A stretch of 64,000 bases of DNA from an uncultured bacterium (lineage in GTDB: Bacteria > Bacillota > Clostridia > UBA1381): contig CAJMRL010000007.1 of the NCBI GenBank assembly GCA_905215805.1, positions 1-64,000 on the forward strand, read 5' to 3'. This document shows, in pieces, positions 60,113-64,000 of this stretch. Positions within the stretch are counted from its first letter, which is position 1. Each line of letters starts with the position of its first letter. The translations under genes were made by a program, and so were the position numbers. Below the pieces are notes generated by a model. That model saw only the letters and a program-made list of their open reading frames with translations, had not been told where the DNA came from and ran no database searches.

Positions 60113-60706
60113 TTACAAGTTCAGTCCCGTCAAAACTGCCTTCCCATTATCTATTGCAACGGAGGCATATTTTGCATTATCCAGAGTAAAAAGCCAGCTC
60201 TGTTCAGTACTAAGTCCGAGAAGATGCGACAGTATGTGCCTTGCAGCGCCGAGATGTGTAACAACAATAATATTCCCTGAGTCATGTGCCGACAAAATAT
60301 TATCTATAGTTTCATTTATGCGGCTCTGAACCTGCGCTGCGCTTTCTCCGTCAGGAATAACAAAGTCAATCCAATCTGAATGCCAATTTTTATAGCCCTC
60401 CGGATCGCTTTCTTCTATTTCCTCAAACGTCATATCATCCCACCGTCCGTAATCACGCTCTATAAGACCGTAATTCATGATCACCGGAACACGCTTTTTT
60501 ACTCGCGCCAACGGCATTATTGTATCTACTGCTCTCTTAAGCGGACTGACATATATATAATCGAAGTTTTTAGACCGCAGTCTTTCGCATAGAAAACCAG
60601 CCTGACGCATTCCGTTTTCATTTAACGCTACATCTTTATGTCCTACACAGGTATGACGTAAATTTGAGTCAGTTTCTCCGTGACGGACAATATAAAGCGT
60701 AATCAC
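60113..60706 (-). CDS. Histidine phosphatase family protein
   Basis: Phosphoglycerate-mutase-like phosphatase of 197 residues with LYIVRHGETDSN (catalytic His in RHG), SPLKRAVDT, LIERDYGRWDD and VVTHLGAARHIL (second His). The substrate is unknown; alpha-ribazole phosphatase or another small phosphate is possible. GTG at 60706 is favoured: GGAGG lies 7 bases before it, while the ATG at 60712 is only one base from that site. First gene before purL on the same strand. Confidence 0.87.
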   Translation of the reverse strand: MITLYIVRHGETDSNLRHTCVGHKDVALNENGMRQAGFLCERLRSKNFDYIYVSPLKRAVDTIMPLARVKKRVPVIMNYGLIERDYGRWDDMTFEEIEESDPEGYKNWHSDWIDFVIPDGESAAQVQSRINETIDNILSAHDSGNIIVVTHLGAARHILSHLLGLSTEQSWLFTLDNAKYASVAIDNGKAVLTGLNL

Positions 60707-60734
60707 CTGCATTCCTCCCTTACATATTTATTTT

Positions 60735-60763
60735 ATTGTATCATATTTTTGTCAATTTATCAA
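60735..60763 (-). promoter_or_regulatory. Promoter of phosphatase-purL
   Basis: Minus strand TTGATA (60758-60763), 17-base spacer, TACAAT (60735-60740). No purine riboswitch or PurR-type box was seen. Confidence 0.55.
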
Positions 60764-60855
60764 TAGTGACAGCACTAAAAATTCAATATTTTTTGCGGTT
60801 ATGCGCCATAACTTTTACTATAATTTTTATTTTGATATTAATATAAAAAAAGCTC

Positions 60856-60884
60856 TTGACAAATCTCTTTTTTTATGATATCAT
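60856..60884 (+). promoter_or_regulatory. Promoter of tRNA-Gly
   Basis: TTGACA (60856-60861), 17-base spacer, TATCAT (60879-60884), 25 bases before the tRNA. Confidence 0.75.
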
Positions 60885-60909
60885 TTATATATATTAAAAA
60901 TACTTTTAT

Positions 60910-60984
60910 GCGGGAGTGGCTCAGTGGTAGAGCGTCACCTTGCCAAGGTGAACGTCGCGAGTTCGAATCTCGTCTTCCGCTCCA
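60910..60984 (+). tRNA. tRNA-Gly (anticodon GCC)
   Basis: Cloverleaf with acceptor arms GCGGGAG and CTTCCGC (one G-U pair), D arm GGCTCAGTGGTAGAGC, anticodon loop TTGCCAA between CACC... and GGTG arms, T arm GCGAGTTCGAATCTCGT and an encoded CCA end. Own promoter and terminator; single gene. Confidence 0.95.
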
Positions 60985-60987
60985 TTT

Positions 60988-61014
60988 AAAAGCAGTCGTT
61001 TGGCTGCTTTTTTT
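60988..61014 (+). terminator. Terminator of tRNA-Gly
   Basis: AAAAGCAG pairs with CTGCTTTT and is followed by further T residues, 4 bases after the tRNA CCA end. Confidence 0.8.
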
Positions 61015-61050
61015 GTTTTAACAGTTCAAATTTTCTTTATGTATTCGCTC

Positions 61051-61226
61051 AAAAAATGTGGCTGTCGCATTAAGAATTGCATAGGGCTGCTCGATTTTAG
61101 ATGCAGAACGGACAAAACGCACCCGACGGTGTATGTGTATACTCCGAGTGGTGCGTTTTGTTCGTAGCTAAATGGCTTCACAAAGTTATTTAGCGATCTG
61201 CGCTAAAAGCGACAGCCCCATTTTTT
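61051..61226. repeat. Nested palindromic repeat, copy 2 (176 bp)
   Basis: Terminal inverted arms AAAAAATGTGGCTGTCGC (61051-61068) and its complement at 61209-61226 match at 17 of 18. Inside are a second 12-bp repeat pair (ACAAAACGCACC and GGTGCGTTTTGT) and a TTTAGCG/CGCTAAA hairpin near 61190-61206. Parts recur at 35465-35555. It spans the 3' end of the ClpP-like gene and has the form of a small non-autonomous (MITE-like) element. Confidence 0.65.
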
Positions 61227-61888
61227 CTTTTCGCTATCATTTCATAAAGCTTCTCCAACGCGTCTGAAAGACTGCCCATTTCATTTATCAGCCCATATTC
61301 GACTGCTTTATCTGCAAATAAAATTGTTCCCACATCGTTTGCCATATCATCTGTCTCAAACATTAACTTATTAAACCGTTCCTCTGAAACATTTGAATGA
61401 GTCAATATAAATTCAGTAATTTTTTCCTGCATTTTCTCAAAATACCGAAATGTCTGAGCCACTCCTATAACTAAGCCCGTCATCCTTATAGGATGCAGCG
61501 TCATTGTTGCTGACGGAGCAATAAATGAATAATCAGTTGCCACCGACAGTGGTACTCCTATGCTGTGTCCGCCTCCAAGTACAAGCGATACCGTTGGCTT
61601 TGACATTCCGGAAATAAGCTCTGCAATCGCCAGTCCCGCCTCGACGTCTCCGCCGCAGGTATTTACCAGCACAAGCATTCCATCGACTTTTTCATCCTCC
61701 TCCACCGCCGCAAGCTGCGGAAGAAGATGCTCATATTTCGTTGTTTTAGTTTGTTCACCCAAAAGCTGATGACCTTCAATTTGTCCTATAATAGTAATAC
61801 ACTGAATATTCCCTCTTGGATTTTCTGTTTTTACCGAACCAAGATTTTCTATGTCCTCCGAATTTTTTTCCTTTTCATCATTATCCAT
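61190..61888 (-). CDS. ClpP/TepA-like serine protease (Clp protease family)
   Basis: Cytosolic protein of 232 residues in the ClpP/crotonase fold, close to B. subtilis YmfB/TepA. Core: CITIIGQIEGH (about 28-38), LVNTCGGDVEAGLAIAELI (about 74-92), GGGHSIGVPLS with the expected nucleophile Ser, and MTLHPIRM with the catalytic His. The chosen ATG at 61888 follows GGAGATG. The last residues (GAVAFSADR) are encoded by the right arm of the palindromic repeat, so the original C terminus has been replaced or extended. The rest is intact. Confidence 0.85.
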   Translation of the reverse strand: MDNDEKEKNSEDIENLGSVKTENPRGNIQCITIIGQIEGHQLLGEQTKTTKYEHLLPQLAAVEEDEKVDGMLVLVNTCGGDVEAGLAIAELISGMSKPTVSLVLGGGHSIGVPLSVATDYSFIAPSATMTLHPIRMTGLVIGVAQTFRYFEKMQEKITEFILTHSNVSEERFNKLMFETDDMANDVGTILFADKAVEYGLINEMGSLSDALEKLYEMIAKRKNGAVAFSADR

Positions 61889-61981
61889 ATAATCATCTCC
61901 ATTTTTTAAGGCAATACCACATCGTGATATTGCCTTATGTGTTACCAATATTATATGGATTTCCTTATATTTTATACTGAC

Positions 61982-63238
61982 TTATTCTCTTATCTGTCCG
62001 TCACCGTAAATTATATACTTAATCGATGTAAGCGCCTCAAGTCCCATAGGTCCTCTTGCGTGCATTTTCTGAGTGCTTATACCTATTTCCGCACCGAATC
62101 CGAATTCAAATCCATCAGTAAATCTTGTTGACGCATTTACATAAACAGCCGCCGCATCAACTTCATTTAGAAATTTCTGAGAATTCGCATAGCTGTTTGT
62201 TACAATGGCCTCTGAATGCTTTGTATTATATTTATTAATATGCTTTATCGCCTCGTCCACTCCGTCAACTATCTTTACGGCCATGATGTAATCATTATAC
62301 TCCGTATAATAATCCTCCTCATCCGCATCATTGACGTCTGAATATATCGCCTTTGAAGCTTTATCTGCTCTTATCTCAACATTCTTTTCTTTTAATGCGT
62401 CAAATACAAGCGGTATAAACTTATCGGCAATCTTTTTATCAACGAGAAGCGTTTCAGCCGCATTGCATACCGACGGACGCTGTACCTTCGCATTAAGCAC
62501 TATTTTAAGCGCCATATCCAAATCTGCATCTCCATCCACATACACATGACAGTTGCCTGCGGCCGTTTCCACAACAGGCACCGTTGCATTTTCAACAACG
62601 CTCTTTATAAGCCCTTTTCCGCCTCTCGGAATAAGCATATCCACATAACCGTTCATTCTCATGAGCTCTGTAGATGTTTCACGGCTTGTATCCTCAACAA
62701 TATTAAGCGTTCCCTCAGGAATACCGGCAGCATATGCAGCATCCTGCATAATCTTCATAAGCGTTACATTTGAGTTGATAGCCTCTTTGCCGCCTCTTAA
62801 AATGCAGGCATTCGACGTCTTCAGGCAAAGCGCCGCCGCATCAACCGTAACATTCGGACGTGCTTCAAAGATAATTGCTATTACCCCCATAGGTACTCGC
62901 TTTTGTCCTATAAGCAGTCCGTTAGGACGCTTCCACATCTTTACGACCTCTCCGATAGGATCGGATAATGCATTAACCTGTCTTACTCCCTCTGCCATTC
63001 CCTCTATGCGTTCCTTTGTAAGACGAAGTCTGTCTGTCATTGCCTTGCTTATTCCGTTATCCTGTGCTGCTGCTATATCCTTTGTATTAGCAGCCAGAAT
63101 TTCATCTGTATGCTCAATAAGAGCCTGCGCTATCGCTTCTAAAGCATCGATCTTTGTCTGTGCGCTTATTCCCGCAAGAGCCATAGCTGCATCCTTGGCA
63201 AGTGTTCCCTTTATAAGTAATTCCTCTGTCATTTTCAT
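61982..63238 (-). CDS. proA: Glutamate-5-semialdehyde dehydrogenase
   Basis: Second step of proline synthesis: NADPH reduction of glutamyl phosphate. The 418-residue protein has the ALDH fold with RVPMGVIAIIFEARPNVTVDAAALCLK, LRGGKEAINSN, MLIPRGGKGLI, RPSVCNAAETLL (catalytic Cys) and RFTDGFEFGFGAEIGISTQKMHARGPMGLEALTS. It follows proB by 6 bases on the minus strand. Confidence 0.97.
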   Translation of the reverse strand: MKMTEELLIKGTLAKDAAMALAGISAQTKIDALEAIAQALIEHTDEILAANTKDIAAAQDNGISKAMTDRLRLTKERIEGMAEGVRQVNALSDPIGEVVKMWKRPNGLLIGQKRVPMGVIAIIFEARPNVTVDAAALCLKTSNACILRGGKEAINSNVTLMKIMQDAAYAAGIPEGTLNIVEDTSRETSTELMRMNGYVDMLIPRGGKGLIKSVVENATVPVVETAAGNCHVYVDGDADLDMALKIVLNAKVQRPSVCNAAETLLVDKKIADKFIPLVFDALKEKNVEIRADKASKAIYSDVNDADEEDYYTEYNDYIMAVKIVDGVDEAIKHINKYNTKHSEAIVTNSYANSQKFLNEVDAAAVYVNASTRFTDGFEFGFGAEIGISTQKMHARGPMGLEALTSIKYIIYGDGQIRE

Positions 63239-63244
63239 TCCTCC

Positions 63245-64000
63245 TTACTCAATATTATCTAAAGAAAAATTTTTTGATACAAATATAGTTCCTGCCGGCT
63301 TTCCTTCAAGTACATCCTCTATGGCGTCAACATTATTTCCGTTCATAATTACCATATGTATACCGGCATCGGTTGCCAGCTCCGCCGCATCAAGCTTTGT
63401 GACCATACCGCCCGTACCGAAGTCCGAGCCTTTTCCTCCGGCAGCCGGACGAACACTGCTTATATCATATACCGTATCTATAATTTTTGCATCCGGATAC
63501 TTATGCGGATCCTTATTATACAATCCGTCTATATCCGAAAGCAGTATGAGCAGATCCGCATCCACAAGACATGCGACTCTTGCGGAAAGAGTGTCATTGT
63601 CTCCAATTTCTATTTCATCGACCGAAACCGTATCATTTTCATTTACTACCGGGATTATATGCATGTCTATAAGGTTTGACATAGTGTTTTGGGTATTTCT
63701 TTTTCTTCTCGGAATAGCTATGTCATCGCGCGTCAAAAGAATCTGAGCCACCGTATTATGATATGACGAGAAAGCCTTGTCATACAAATACATCAGCTCG
63801 CATTGTCCGACAGCCGCCGCAGCCTGCTTATCCTTTATTTCTGTTGGACGTTCTTTAAATCCAAGTTTCTGTGCTCCTATACCTACAGCACCGGAGGATA
63901 CAAGAATTATCTCCTTTCCTCTGTTCATCAAATCGCTAAGTATCATCGCAAGCCTGTCTATAAGCTTTAAATTCATCTTGCCTGTTTCATATGTAAGCGA
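63245..64000 (-). CDS. proB: Glutamate 5-kinase (5' end outside window)
   Basis: First step of proline synthesis. The frame is open to the window edge: the visible 251 codons start SLTYETGKMNLKLIDRL, so roughly 15-20 N-terminal residues are missing. Motifs: VSSGAVGIGAQKLG, QILLTRDDI, VNENDTVSVDEIEIGDNDTLSA, LLILLSDIDGLYNKDP and GTGGMVTKLDAAELA. The end (SKNFSLDNIE) shows the short form without a PUA domain. Confidence 0.96.
   Translation of the reverse strand, partial: SLTYETGKMNLKLIDRLAMILSDLMNRGKEIILVSSGAVGIGAQKLGFKERPTEIKDKQAAAAVGQCELMYLYDKAFSSYHNTVAQILLTRDDIAIPRRKRNTQNTMSNLIDMHIIPVVNENDTVSVDEIEIGDNDTLSARVACLVDADLLILLSDIDGLYNKDPHKYPDAKIIDTVYDISSVRPAAGGKGSDFGTGGMVTKLDAAELATDAGIHMVIMNGNNVDAIEDVLEGKPAGTIFVSKNFSLDNIE

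Noticed and set aside
60779..60830. GTTATG-CGC-CATAAC dyad upstream of the tRNA promoter
   Set aside because: Six-base arms can occur by chance and no nearby regulator supports it.
62661..63746. Long open frame (361 codons) antisense to proA and proB
   Set aside because: Shadow of two well-conserved genes; Ser/Ala/Ile-rich composition, no ribosome site.

Overview
The window looks like the chromosome of a low-GC, anaerobic, plant-polysaccharide-using gut Clostridium-type bacterium (Firmicutes, class Clostridia). The reasons are: AT-rich intergenic DNA with strong sigma-A type promoters (TTGACA, 17 bp, TATAAT) and GGAGG ribosome sites; a rubrerythrin, a flavodiiron protein and a hybrid-cluster protein (oxygen and NO defence of strict anaerobes); a candidate SpoVM peptide of endospore formers; and enzymes for rhamnogalacturonan, arabinan and glucuronic acid. 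A pectin specialist such as Monoglobus or a relative would fit, but no rRNA is present to place it.

Layout. 1-5.1 kb: housekeeping genes on the plus strand (beta-CASP nuclease, LOG-family protein, NfeD plus SPFH pair, RluA-type pseudouridine synthase), with two tiny minus-strand genes at 2.36-2.61 kb, one resembling SpoVM. 5.1-7.8 kb: rubrerythrin and a complete IS66-family element (5819-7690) with 16-bp inverted repeats and an 8-bp target duplication, lying in the intergenic region between rubrerythrin and folC. 7.8-11.1 kb: folate operon folC, HD protein, folP, folBK. 11.3-14.0 kb: uxuB and uxuA (glucuronate arm of hexuronate catabolism). 14.0-17.1 kb: Crp/Fnr regulator divergent from a ferredoxin-like gene and hcp, with a perfect palindrome between them. 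17.2-22.8 kb (minus): crcB, then a two-component system and an FtsX-type ABC transporter, with four TGTAAG repeats in front of the ABC genes.

22.9-28.0 kb (minus): two overlapping GH43 reading frames that look like one very large two-catalytic-domain secreted enzyme split by a frameshift. 28.2-33.9 kb: CDF metal exporter, sugar O-acetyltransferase and a heterodimeric ABC exporter preceded by a possible leader peptide and terminator (attenuator). 33.9-36.8 kb: NYN-domain protein and flavodiiron protein. 36.8-43.4 kb: divergent rhamnogalacturonan lyases, a secreted PL11 and a cytosolic PcRGLX/YetA-like (PL26-type) enzyme. 43.4-44.6 kb: mtnN and luxS. 44.6-48.5 kb (minus): rlmB, ACT protein, UPF0210 protein, serine hydrolase. 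48.6-52.0 kb (minus): hom, thrB, aspartate kinase. 52.1-54.8 kb: GH115-like protein and RadC. 55.0-60.7 kb: glyA, purL and a histidine phosphatase. 60.7-64.0 kb: tRNA-Gly, a nested palindromic repeat, a ClpP/TepA-like protein, proA and a proB cut by the window edge.

How it fits together: secreted GH43 and PL11 enzymes would cut arabinan side chains and the rhamnogalacturonan backbone outside the cell, the YetA-like and GH115-like enzymes would finish oligosaccharides inside, and uxuB/uxuA would take released glucuronate towards 2-keto-3-deoxygluconate. No CRISPR array, prophage or classic defence island was seen. The most interesting signals are the possible attenuator leader of the ABC exporter, the split GH43 giant, the SpoVM-like peptide, the response-regulator-like repeats and a dispersed palindromic repeat that supplies the end of a gene.
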